Assembly (NCBI GenBank): GCA_017936375.1
Contig: JAGBFR010000025.1
Location: 1-64,000, forward strand
Direction: 5' to 3'
DNA from: Clostridia bacterium
Lineage (GTDB): Bacteria; Bacillota; Clostridia; Christensenellales; Aristaeellaceae
DNA length: 64,000 bases
The notes under the pieces were generated by a model. It had not been told where the DNA came from and ran no database searches. It saw only the letters and a program-made list of their open reading frames with translations. Positions within the stretch are counted from its first letter, which is position 1. Each line of letters starts with the position of its first letter. Shown one piece after another: positions 47,630-55,749 of this stretch. The translations under genes were made by a program, and so were the position numbers.

Positions 47630-47658
47630 ATCTTATCACGGCGTGCGCCTGTTGTCAA
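47630..47658 (-). promoter_or_regulatory. tracrRNA promoter
   Basis: On the minus strand, consensus TTGACA (47653-47658), exactly 17 bases, TAAGAT (47630-47635). The start site is expected near 47623. The -35 box ends only ~6 bases before the cas9 ribosome site, so cas9's own promoter must lie within or before the tracrRNA gene. Confidence 0.82.
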
Positions 47659-47678
47659 TGGACAAAGGAGGAAAATGC

Positions 47679-50600
47679 ATGTCCGAATACTTCATTGGTC
47701 TGGATATCGGTACGGATTCCGTGGGCTGGGCGGTGACGACGCCGGATTACCGCGTGGTAAAGAAGAACGGCAAGGCGCTGTGGGGCGTGAGGCTGTTTGA
47801 AAGCGCGCAGAATGAGAAGGACAAGAATAAAAAAACGCCCATGGCCGAACGCAGAGGACACAGGTCAGCGCGCCGCCGCCTTGAGCGAAGGAAGCAGAGA
47901 ATCAGCATGATCCGAGCGTATTTCAGCGAGGAGATTGCGAAGATTGATCCGGCGTTTTTTCTGAGATTGGACGAGAGCAAATTCCACCCGGAGGATAAGA
48001 AGCTCACCGATGATGGGATGCCGCTGGGGAAGCATCTGCTTTTCACCGGGAGTGCGTATAATGACAAACAGTATCATAAGGACTATCCGACGATTTATCA
48101 TCTCAGGCATGCGCTGATGACACAGGAACGGGAGTTTGATGTGAGGCTTGTGTATCTGGCTGTCCACCATATTATTAAAAACCGTGGTCATTTTCTTCAG
48201 CCGGATATGAACATAGAGGATGTACAATCGTTTGATCTGTGCTGGAATGCGCTTATTGATTATCTGAGAGAAGAATCTGATGCTGAAGATGTGCCCGTGA
48301 TTTCCTTTGCAGATATAAAGGGGATTGAGGATATTCTGCTCAGCCGTGATCTCCGGGCGAAGGAGAAGAAAAAGCTGCTGTGCGAAAAGGCCGGACTTAA
48401 TCAGAAGAACGACGCGCACAAACAGCTGTGTGCAATTCTTGGATTGATCTCGGGAAATACCGAGAGCGCAGCGACGGTATGCCGTCTCAGAATACCTGCG
48501 CAGGAAGATATGAAAGTCAGCTTCAGTGATTTTGACGAAGAAAAAGAAGGCAAGCTTGCAGAACTGGTCGGCGAGAGCATGGAATTGATGAATATTATCA
48601 GGGGTGTTTTTGACTGGGCAGTACTCAATCAAATGACGCATGGCAATAGTTCTATTTCTGAAGAACGGATAAAGACATATGAATGCCATCGTCAGGATCT
48701 GAAAGATTTGAAAGCGGTCTTTGGCACAGACAGGAAACTCTATAACGAAGTATTCCGCAAAGAGGGAATGGATAATTATCCCAGCTATATTGGACACACG
48801 AAGCGGAAAAGCAATTTCAAATATGAGGACTTCTGCAAATTTGTCAAAAAGCGGGTTGAAATGGTCAAGAATGGCCTCCATGGTGAACTGAGAGAGAAAG
48901 CCGAGAAGATTCTGCAAAGGCTTGAGGATGGCACATTCATGCCCAAACAGACGAACAGGGATAACGGTGTGATTCCCCATCAGCTGCACGAGTATGAGCT
49001 GAAAGTCATTCTGGATCGCGCGAGCCGGTATCTGCCGTTTCTCAATGAGATTGACGAGAGCGGCCTTGCGTGCAAGGAACGGATCATGGCGATTTTCCGC
49101 TTCAGAATTCCCTATTATGTCGGGCCGCTGACCAGCAAGGGGGCAAAAAAGCCTGAGGAGAATGGCAGAAAGGACAGAAAGAAACAGAACTGCTGGGTGG
49201 TTCGCACCGATGAAAAGATCACGCCGTGGAATTTTGAGCAGGTCGTGGATCTTGAAAAGTGCGCAGAAAACTTTGTTACCCGCATGACGGCAGTCTGCAC
49301 CTATATCGGGGAGCCCATTCTGCCTAAGGATTCGCTGCTGTACAGCCGCTTTATGGTGCTCAATGCCATCAATAAAATCAGGATTAACGGGGATCTGATC
49401 TCGCCGGAGCTTAAGCAGCGGATATACAATGAGCATATTCTCGCACAAGGAAAGACGAGCTATGCGCAGATTCGGAGATTCATGCTCGCCAATGGATTGA
49501 TGCAGAAAGGCGATGAACTGACGGGCATTGATGAAGAATTCAAGGCAACGCTGACCGGGTACAAGACATTCAAGCAGATTCTCTCAAAGGGCGGCAATGA
49601 GGAGATGATTGAGGACATCATCCGGCATATTGTCCTATTCAGTGAGGAGAAAAAGCGGCTGGCCATATGGATGGAGAAAACGTACGGCAACCGTCTTGGC
49701 GAGGGGGACTGCGATTATGTTCTCAAGCAGTGCGGCCGATTCAAGGGCTGGGGTAAGCTGTCGGCTGAGTTCCTGACAGAGATCAAGCATGCTGACAGTG
49801 AAACAGGCGAACTGCTGTCCATCGACGACATGCTCTGGCAGACGAGCGATAATCTGAATGAACTGCTCTCGGACAAATACAGCTTTATGCAGGCAGTCAG
49901 GGAATACCGCGCCGGTAAGGCTGGGGCGAACAGGGACACGCTGGAAGATGTGCTTGACAATTCCTATGTATCGCCCAATATCCGCAGAGCGATCCATCAG
50001 ACGATCGGCGTCATCTCGGAGATTGAGAAGATCATGCGCGGAAAACCCAAGCGAGTGTTTGTCGAAGTGGCCAGAGAGAAGGGAAAAGAGGGACGGGTAC
50101 CCTCACGAAAGAGGGAACTGGAAGCACTCTATGCCAAATGCAGCGGCGAAGTCGAGGCAATCTGCGAGCAGCTTGGGCTGGAAAATGAAGGCAATTTGCG
50201 CAGCAAGAAGCTGTATCTGTATTACAAGCAGAAGGCACAGTGCATGTACAGCGGAGAACCGATTAAGCTGAGCGAATTGATGACCAGCAATGGGCGCTAT
50301 GACATCGACCATATCTATCCGCAGAGCCTTGTGAAGGAAGACAGTCTTGACAATATGGTACTGGTAAAAAAGAGCCTGAATCAGGAAAAGAGCAACGATC
50401 TGCTCAGCCCGAAGATTCGCAGCGATAGAAGGCCCTTCTGGGAGGAACTCAAACGAGAAGGGTTTATCTCAGAGGAGAAGTTTAAGCGGCTGACGCGCAG
50501 AGAGCCATTCGGCGAGGAGGAACGCGCGGGATTTATCGCCAGACAGCTTGTTGAAATGCGGCAGTCTACAAAGGTGATAGCGCATCTGCTTGAGGAGCGG

Positions 50601-51800
50601 TATGGCGAAGCAAGCGAGGTCGTCTATGTAAAGGCGGGCAATGTCAGCGCATTCAGGCAGGATCAGCACATCCTTCCGGATGGAACAAGGATTGACGCCA
50701 GCGTATGTAAGAGAGATGATTCTAAGCAGGATCCGCTCTTTGTCAAGTGCCGCGAGGTCAATGATTTCCACCATGCGAAGGACGCCTACCTCAATATCGT
50801 TGTGGGCAATGTGTATCACATGAAATTCACGCGGAGCCCGATTACCTTTATCCGCAGCGGACAGCCTTACAGCATGAACTGCGTGTTTGCCAGAGATGTT
50901 ATCCGCAATGGCGAGTGTGCATGGAAGGCGGGGGACGAGGGTTCGATCGCCATGGTTCGCAGCATGATGCGCAAAAATAATATTCTCTTTACGAGGTATA
51001 CGCATGAAGCGGCGGGTAAGTTGTTCGATGCAAATATTGTATCCAAAAGAAAAGGATTGACGAGAATCAAGGAAAGCGATCCAAGATTAACAACCGAGAA
51101 GTATGGTGGATACGATAAAGCCCGAACTGCGTATTTCTTCTTTGCAGAGCATACAGAAGGAAAAAAACGCATACGTTCGATAGAAACTGTGCTGATTATG
51201 CACAAAGAGATGTATGAAAAGAATCCTGAATTATATTGCGAGATGATGTGTGGATTAATAGAGCCAAGAGTTCTTATTCGCAAGATTCCGATTGATAGCC
51301 TTATTTCCTACGATGGATATAGGATGTTTATGGCCTCAAGATCAAACGATAATATATTCTATAATAATGCTCATCAGCTTGTGATTGACAATGAGATGTG
51401 TTCATATGTAAAACAGCTGGCAAAGAGTAAAAAAACAGGGATTCTTGTTAAGGGGATTACTGCAGAAAAGAATACTGAACTATATGATTTAATCAGATCA
51501 AAACTGAGTGCAACAATATATAGGATTAAGTATGAAACACCGCTTAAGCATCTGGATAGTCTGAGAGAGAATTTCGTATCTGCTGCTATAAAAGATCAGG
51601 TTGAAGCACTCATGCAGATTATGAATCTGTTTACAACGAGTACAGTTAAAAAGGATCTCAAGATCATAGGCGGAAAGGCAACGGGGCAGTTAAGCCTTTC
51701 AAAGAGGCTTGACGTTTCTGGGAAACACAAAGTGATACTGATTCATCAATCAATCACTGGCTTCTTTGAGCAGGAAATCGACCTGCTTGGTGAATTCTGA
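47679..51800 (+). CDS. cas9: Cas9 endonuclease, type II-A
   Basis: 1373 residues from ATG 47679 (AAAGGAGGAAAATGC). RNA-guided double-strand DNA nuclease. RuvC-I IGLDIGTDSVGWAV (D9), Arg-rich bridge helix (RRGHRSARRRLERRKQR, ~60-80), a large REC lobe, RuvC-II RVFVEVAREKG (E796), HNH YDIDHIYPQS (D877, H878) with its distal Asn, RuvC-III NDFHHAKDAYLN (H1032, D1035), and a C-terminal PAM-interacting region ending IHQSITGFFEQEIDLL. All catalytic residues are intact. Codon use is more AT-rich than neighbours, most of all in the last ~800 bases. It is followed directly by a csn2 remnant; cas1 and cas2 are absent. Confidence 0.96.
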   Translation: MSEYFIGLDIGTDSVGWAVTTPDYRVVKKNGKALWGVRLFESAQNEKDKNKKTPMAERRGHRSARRRLERRKQRISMIRAYFSEEIAKIDPAFFLRLDESKFHPEDKKLTDDGMPLGKHLLFTGSAYNDKQYHKDYPTIYHLRHALMTQEREFDVRLVYLAVHHIIKNRGHFLQPDMNIEDVQSFDLCWNALIDYLREESDAEDVPVISFADIKGIEDILLSRDLRAKEKKKLLCEKAGLNQKNDAHKQLCAILGLISGNTESAATVCRLRIPAQEDMKVSFSDFDEEKEGKLAELVGESMELMNIIRGVFDWAVLNQMTHGNSSISEERIKTYECHRQDLKDLKAVFGTDRKLYNEVFRKEGMDNYPSYIGHTKRKSNFKYEDFCKFVKKRVEMVKNGLHGELREKAEKILQRLEDGTFMPKQTNRDNGVIPHQLHEYELKVILDRASRYLPFLNEIDESGLACKERIMAIFRFRIPYYVGPLTSKGAKKPEENGRKDRKKQNCWVVRTDEKITPWNFEQVVDLEKCAENFVTRMTAVCTYIGEPILPKDSLLYSRFMVLNAINKIRINGDLISPELKQRIYNEHILAQGKTSYAQIRRFMLANGLMQKGDELTGIDEEFKATLTGYKTFKQILSKGGNEEMIEDIIRHIVLFSEEKKRLAIWMEKTYGNRLGEGDCDYVLKQCGRFKGWGKLSAEFLTEIKHADSETGELLSIDDMLWQTSDNLNELLSDKYSFMQAVREYRAGKAGANRDTLEDVLDNSYVSPNIRRAIHQTIGVISEIEKIMRGKPKRVFVEVAREKGKEGRVPSRKRELEALYAKCSGEVEAICEQLGLENEGNLRSKKLYLYYKQKAQCMYSGEPIKLSELMTSNGRYDIDHIYPQSLVKEDSLDNMVLVKKSLNQEKSNDLLSPKIRSDRRPFWEELKREGFISEEKFKRLTRREPFGEEERAGFIARQLVEMRQSTKVIAHLLEERYGEASEVVYVKAGNVSAFRQDQHILPDGTRIDASVCKRDDSKQDPLFVKCREVNDFHHAKDAYLNIVVGNVYHMKFTRSPITFIRSGQPYSMNCVFARDVIRNGECAWKAGDEGSIAMVRSMMRKNNILFTRYTHEAAGKLFDANIVSKRKGLTRIKESDPRLTTEKYGGYDKARTAYFFFAEHTEGKKRIRSIETVLIMHKEMYEKNPELYCEMMCGLIEPRVLIRKIPIDSLISYDGYRMFMASRSNDNIFYNNAHQLVIDNEMCSYVKQLAKSKKTGILVKGITAEKNTELYDLIRSKLSATIYRIKYETPLKHLDSLRENFVSAAIKDQVEALMQIMNLFTTSTVKKDLKIIGGKATGQLSLSKRLDVSGKHKVILIHQSITGFFEQEIDLLGEF

Positions 51801-52167
51801 TGAACTTTGGTATCATCTTATACTTCTGAAACCTGAGATGGATTATCCTGTCGCCTATGAGCAGAGCGAGAATCTGGCGGCTCTGCTCAAGGCGATGGAT
51901 TTCCGCGTCGAGCTCGACGGGCTTCCTGTTGTCGAGGCGCTATATGAGCATATTGCGCTGTATCACAGGCTGATGAAGAATCAATGCTTTATCCTTGTGC
52001 ATGCGAAGGCGTACTTTTCTGAAGATGAGATGCTGAAGCTGTATGAGATGGCGCAGTATCAGAAGTGGAATCTGCTGCTGGTGGAGTCGCACGAGTACGA
52101 AAACAAGCTTAAAGCTGAACAGCACAGGCTGTTTGATGCAGATTTATGCGAACTCATTCTTGAATAA
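51766..52167 (+). pseudogene. csn2: Truncated csn2 (C-terminal part only)
   Basis: A frame overlapping the cas9 end encodes a segment that resembles the C-terminal ~90-110 residues of Csn2: LAALLKAMDFRVE, VVEALYEHIALYHRLM, FILVHAKAYFSEDEMLKLYE, WNLLLVESHE and a terminal DADLCEL. Intact Csn2 is ~220 residues; the N-terminal half is missing. Recognisable csn2 sequence begins within ~40 bases after the cas9 stop (51798-51800), placing a deletion junction at about 51800-51840. No strong ribosome site precedes the possible ATG at 51838. Csn2 forms a DNA-end-binding ring for spacer acquisition; this piece should not. Confidence 0.75.
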
Positions 52168-52188
52168 TGGGGAACCATGCGATAAAAT
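52160..52188 (+). promoter_or_regulatory. CRISPR array promoter in the leader
   Basis: TTGAAT (52160-52165), 17-base spacer, TAAAAT (52183-52188), overlapping the csn2 remnant end; start expected ~52195, ~50 bases before the first repeat. Confidence 0.65.
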
Positions 52189-52236
52189 GAATGTACCATC
52201 TACATGCACGGCGCTTCGTTGTGGCGTTATCTCTCA

Positions 52237-52243
52237 ATTTGAG
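52237..52243 (+). promoter_or_regulatory. Leader-anchoring sequence ATTTGAG
   Basis: The seven bases directly before the first repeat are ATTTGAG. This is the leader-anchoring sequence described for type II-A systems such as S. thermophilus CRISPR1, where it directs Cas1-Cas2 to the leader-proximal repeat. Confidence 0.6.
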
Positions 52244-52609
52244 GTTTGAGGATTGTGTTGTTTTAGATGGTAATCAAACCATCTCCTGAGTGTGACCCTT
52301 TGGCAGATCGTTTGAGGATTGTGTTGTTTTAGATGGTAATCAAACCGTAGAGCTAGAGACATTGGAGATAACGGTGTTTGAGGATTGTGTTGTTTTAGAT
52401 GGTAATCAAACGCGGGATTCGCTCTGGCTGTCGCCCTTGTAGTTTGAGGATTGTGTTGTTTTAGATGGTAATCAAACAAGAAGGCGAGCACGATGCTCGC
52501 GCCCAAGGTTTGAGGATTGTGTTGTTTTAGATGGTAATCAAACGTCGTAAAGCTCGGCTTCGACATCGACATGGTTTGAGGATTGTGTTGTTTTAGATGG
52601 TAATCAAAT
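52244..52609 (+). CRISPR. CRISPR array: 6 repeats of 36 bp, 5 spacers of 30 bp
   Basis: Repeats at 52244, 52310, 52376, 52442, 52508 and 52574 begin GTTTGAGGATTG and end GGTAATCAAAC. The first five are identical; the last ends in T rather than C, marking the trailer end. Spacers: 52280-52309, 52346-52375, 52412-52441, 52478-52507, 52544-52573, all 30 bases. Direction is + : the GTTTGAG end follows each spacer and pairs with the tracrRNA anti-repeat, and the anchoring motif is on the left. No spacer matches anything I can find in this window. Spacer 3 and the complement of spacer 4 read as hydrophobic peptides, as in membrane-protein genes. Confidence 0.97.
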
Positions 52610-52622
52610 ATCCTGCATATAC

Positions 52623-52660
52623 ACGCCTGTGATTCTCCCATGAGCATCGCAGGCGTTTTG
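52623..52660 (+). terminator. Terminator after the CRISPR array
   Basis: ACGCCTG (52623-52629) pairs with CAGGCGT (52650-52656) with an additional GAT/ATC pair inside, followed by TTT. Confidence 0.75.
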
Positions 52661-52804
52661 CTATACAGACGAGCGCCACAGAAAGCGCCCCGCCGCCCCG
52701 GCGCATTCCCCCGAATTCCGTCACATACAGGCAAAAAAGCGCGCGAAATCTTCACCCTCTTGTGAAAAATATGCCGCAGGGTGTTTCCTTTTGCCGAAGG
52801 GATG

Positions 52805-52813
52805 TGCTATAAT
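52805..52813 (+). promoter_or_regulatory. Extended -10 promoter of the NifU-like/GGGtGRT operon
   Basis: TGCTATAAT (52805-52813) is a consensus extended -10; the -35 (TTTCCT, 52784-52789) is weak. 64 bases to the ATG. Confidence 0.65.
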
Positions 52814-52876
52814 AAACCGGTTGCAAATATTGAGCATTCTCTGCTCTCAAGCATCACGATAAGGAGGACACACACT

Positions 52877-53578
52877 ATGCAGTATTCCCGCGAAGTGGAA
52901 GAAATGATCTGCGTTGCCAAGGGTCCGAATCACGGCCCGGCTCCGATCCCGGAAGAGGGCAAGTGGGTTCAGGCGAAGGAGATCAAGGATATCTCCGGCT
53001 ACACCCATGGCATCGGCTGGTGCGCCCCGCAGCAGGGCACCTGCAAGCTCTCCCTGAATGTTAAGAACGGCGTCATCGAAGAGGCTCTGGTCGAGACCAT
53101 CGGCTGCTCCGGTATGACCCATTCCGCCGCGATGGCGTCCGAGATTCTCCCGGGCAAGACCATCCTCGAGGCGCTGAACACCGACCTCGTCTGCGACGCG
53201 ATCAACACCGCCATGCGCGAGCTGTTCCTGCAGATCGTCTATGGCCGCACCCAGTCCGCTTTCTCCGATGACGGCCTGCGCATCGGCGCCGGTCTGGAGG
53301 ATCTGGGCAAGGGCCTGCGCTCCATGGTCGGCACCATGTACGGCACCAAGGCGAAGGGCACCCGCTACCTCGAGATGACCGAGGGCTACGTGCTCAAGAT
53401 GGCGCTGGACAAGGACGATCAGGTCTGCGGCTATCAGTTCCTGTCCCTGGGCAAGATGATGGACGCCATCAAGAAGGGCATGTCCCCGAACGAGGCGTAT
53501 GAGAAGAACATCGGCACCTACGGCCGCTTCAAGGCTGAGGATGGCGCTGTGAAGTGGATCGATCCGCGCAACGAGTAA
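52877..53578 (+). CDS. NifU-like iron-sulfur scaffold-related protein
   Basis: 233 residues from ATG 52877 behind AAGGAGGACACACACT. The first ~140 residues resemble the NifU/IscU fold (CKLSLNVKNGVIEEALVETIGCSGMTHSAAMASEILPGKTILEAL), with Cys residues in GWCAPQQGTCK and IGCSGM. It is the partner always found next to the GGGtGRT protein in Clostridia and Bacteroidetes. Whether it carries a cluster is unknown. Codon use is strongly biased to C-ending codons, suggesting high expression. Confidence 0.82.
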   Translation: MQYSREVEEMICVAKGPNHGPAPIPEEGKWVQAKEIKDISGYTHGIGWCAPQQGTCKLSLNVKNGVIEEALVETIGCSGMTHSAAMASEILPGKTILEALNTDLVCDAINTAMRELFLQIVYGRTQSAFSDDGLRIGAGLEDLGKGLRSMVGTMYGTKAKGTRYLEMTEGYVLKMALDKDDQVCGYQFLSLGKMMDAIKKGMSPNEAYEKNIGTYGRFKAEDGAVKWIDPRNE

Positions 53579-53598
53579 TAGAAGGAGGCGTACGGAAA

Positions 53599-54618
53599 AT
53601 GGCTCTGTTTGAAAACTACGAAGGTCGTATGCCCCAGCTCCAGCCTGTTCTGGAGAAGTACGGCTTCAAGGACTTTGACGAGGTCAAGGCCTACACCAAT
53701 TCCATGGGCGTTGACGCCTACAGCATCGTTGAGAGCACTCAGCCGATCTGCTTCGAGAACGTGAAGTGGGCCTATGAGCTGGGCGCTGCCATCGCCATGA
53801 AGAAGAATGCGGAGACCGCCGCCAAGGCCGCTGAGTACATCGGCGAGGCCTTGCAGGCCTTCTGCATCCCGGGCTCCGTTGCTGACCAGCGTCAGGTTGG
53901 CTACGGCCACGGCAACCTGGGCGCCATGCTGCTGGACGAGAAGACCGAGTGCTTCGCCTTCCTGGCCGGCCACGAGTCTTTCGCCGCTGCTGAGGGCGCC
54001 ATCAAGATCGCGCTGAACGCCAACAAGGTCCGCAAGAACCCGCTGCGCGTTATCCTCTGCGGTCTGGGCAAGGATGCGGCGATGATCATCTCCCGCATCA
54101 ACGGCTTCACCTACGTGGAGACCAAGTATGATTACCTCTCCGCCGACGTCAAGGAAGACCATGCGCTCACCATCGTGAACCGCACTCCGTATTCCAACGG
54201 CGACCGTGCGAAGGTCAACTGCTACGGCGCTGACGACGTCCGCGAGGGCGTTGCCATCATGTGGCACGAGAATGCCGATGTTTCCATCACCGGCAACTCC
54301 ACCAACCCGACCCGCTTCCAGCATCCGGTTGCCGGCACCTATAAGAAGGAGCGCATCGAGGCTGGCAAGAAGTACTTCTCCGTCGCTTCCGGCGGCGGCA
54401 CCGGCCGTACCCTGCACCCGGACAACATGGCTGCCGGCCCGGCTTCCTATGGCCTGACCGATACCATGGGCCGTATGCACGGCGACGCTCAGTTCGCGGG
54501 CAGCTCCTCCGTCCCGGCTCACGTCGAGATGATGGGCTTCCTGGGCGCGGGCAACAACCCGATGGTCGGCATGACCGTCGCTGTTGCCGTTGCGGTTTCT
54601 CAGGCGCTGGCGAAGTAA
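53599..54618 (+). CDS. GGGtGRT protein
   Basis: 339 residues from ATG 53599 (AGAAGGAGGCGTACGGAAA), 20 bases after its partner. Named after the motif SGGGTGRTLHPDNMAAGPASYG near residue 270. Other conserved blocks: QVGYGHGNLGAMLLDE, ITGNSTNPTRFQHPVAGTYKKERIEAG. It is a conserved family of unknown function encoded with a NifU-like protein. No membrane segments. Codon bias is as strong as in the upstream gene. It is the last chromosomal gene before the mobile element. Confidence 0.88.
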   Translation: MALFENYEGRMPQLQPVLEKYGFKDFDEVKAYTNSMGVDAYSIVESTQPICFENVKWAYELGAAIAMKKNAETAAKAAEYIGEALQAFCIPGSVADQRQVGYGHGNLGAMLLDEKTECFAFLAGHESFAAAEGAIKIALNANKVRKNPLRVILCGLGKDAAMIISRINGFTYVETKYDYLSADVKEDHALTIVNRTPYSNGDRAKVNCYGADDVREGVAIMWHENADVSITGNSTNPTRFQHPVAGTYKKERIEAGKKYFSVASGGGTGRTLHPDNMAAGPASYGLTDTMGRMHGDAQFAGSSSVPAHVEMMGFLGAGNNPMVGMTVAVAVAVSQALAK

Positions 54619-54778
54619 TTTTTCTAAGTATTGCTTGATTTCTTGAGGGTTGCCTCAAGAGGGAATAAGCGATACAGACGGGATAAAAACCACTCAGTTT
54701 GGTTTGTGACCCCGTCGTGACCCCGACAGCTCAAAAAGCTGTTTGAATATGTGGGGTCACAGCTGAATACAGCAAATT

Positions 54779-54807
54779 AGAGAGAGTTCGTAAGAGCTCT
54801 CTCTTTT
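54779..54807 (+). terminator. Terminator in the boundary region
   Basis: AGAGAGAG (54779-54786) pairs with CTCTCTCT (54797-54804), followed by TTT. Confidence 0.8.
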
Positions 54808-54863
54808 CATATACCTGTGAACATACGCTGCAAAGGCGCAGTTGTATGGGGCATAGCAGATTC

Positions 54864-54894
54864 AAGGCGTTCATGAAAATGAGCGCCTTTTTTT
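54864..54894 (+). terminator. Terminator/attenuator before parA
   Basis: AAGGCGTTCAT/ATGAGCGCCTT 11-bp stem with a GAAA loop and seven T, 34 bases before the parA start; it may attenuate read-through into parA or control its leader. Confidence 0.82.
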
Positions 54895-54927
54895 GTTTCT
54901 CGGAAACAGAGAAGGAGGAGTGATTCT

Positions 54928-55749
54928 TTGACAGCCAATATCATCGCCATCGCCAACCAGAAGGGCGGCGTCGGCAAGACAACGACTTGTGCCAACTTGG
55001 GAATCGGATTGGCGCAGGAAGGAAAGAAGGTGCTGCTGATTGACAGCGATCCGCAGGCCAGCCTCACGATCAGCCTTGGATTCCCGAAGCCGGATCAACT
55101 GCCTATGACGCTTTCGGATGTCATGGGCGCAGCTATGATGGATCAGCCGGTGAACGTACAGGACGCCATTCTTCAGCATTGGGAGAAGGTGGACATTCTG
55201 CCGTCGAGCATCGAGCTTTCCGGTCTGGAGGTATCGTTGGTTAATGCCATGAGCAGAGAGACGATTCTCAAGCAGGCGCTTGAACCGCTGAAAAGGCAGT
55301 ACGACTACATCCTGATCGATTGTATGCCCTCGCTGGGGATGCTCACGATCAACGCGCTGGCGGCAGCAAGCAGCGTCCTGATTCCAGTTCAGGCGCAGTA
55401 CCTTCCGGCGAAGGGCCTTGAACAGCTTCTGCACACAGTATCGCGTGTACAGCGGCAGCTTAATCCAAAGCTCAAGATCGACGGCATTCTGCTGACAATG
55501 GTGGATAGCCGGACGAACTACGCCAAAGAAATCAGCGGCTTGCTGCGTGAGACATACGGCAGCAGAGTAAAAGTCTTTGGAATGGATATCCCGCACTCCG
55601 TTCGCGCTTCAGAGATCAGTGCGGAAGGCAAGAGCATCTTCGCACACGATCCCAAGGGAAAGGTTGCAGCGGCGTATCACGATCTTACGAAGGAGGTGCT
55701 CAAGATTGAAAGGCAGCGGCAGAAAGCTAAGTCTGACCTCTTACGATGA
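54928..55749 (+). CDS. parA: ParA/Soj partition ATPase
   Basis: 273 residues starting at TTG 54928 behind GAAGGAGGAGTGATTC. Deviant Walker A NQKGGVGKTTTCAN, Walker A' DSDPQASLT, and Walker B ILIDCMPSLGMLTINAL. It powers segregation of low-copy replicons and excised integrative elements. It overlaps parB by 44 bases. This gene opens the element's maintenance module. Confidence 0.92.
   Translation: MTANIIAIANQKGGVGKTTTCANLGIGLAQEGKKVLLIDSDPQASLTISLGFPKPDQLPMTLSDVMGAAMMDQPVNVQDAILQHWEKVDILPSSIELSGLEVSLVNAMSRETILKQALEPLKRQYDYILIDCMPSLGMLTINALAAASSVLIPVQAQYLPAKGLEQLLHTVSRVQRQLNPKLKIDGILLTMVDSRTNYAKEISGLLRETYGSRVKVFGMDIPHSVRASEISAEGKSIFAHDPKGKVAAAYHDLTKEVLKIERQRQKAKSDLLR

Larger units (their letters stand above)
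54619..54927. other. Probable left boundary region of the mobile element
   Basis: No gene is seen. In order: a perfect hairpin TCTTGAGG/CCTCAAGA (54641-54660) after the GGGtGRT stop; two direct GTGACCCCG copies (54706-54714, 54717-54725) 11 bases apart; a hairpin ACAGCT-CAAAA-AGCTGT (54726-54742); an inverted GGGGTCAC (54753-54760); and two terminators. The repeats could be recombinase, origin or operator sites. The exact attachment site cannot be fixed without the other end. Confidence 0.55.

Noticed and set aside
52234-52755. Minus-strand 173-residue frame with six copies of a short peptide repeat
   Set aside because: It is the translation of the CRISPR repeats; spacing is exactly 36+30 bases and there is no coding signal.
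54619-54927. tRNA gene as the attachment site
   Set aside because: I searched for acceptor/T-loop patterns such as GTTCGAATC and found none in this gap or elsewhere in the window.
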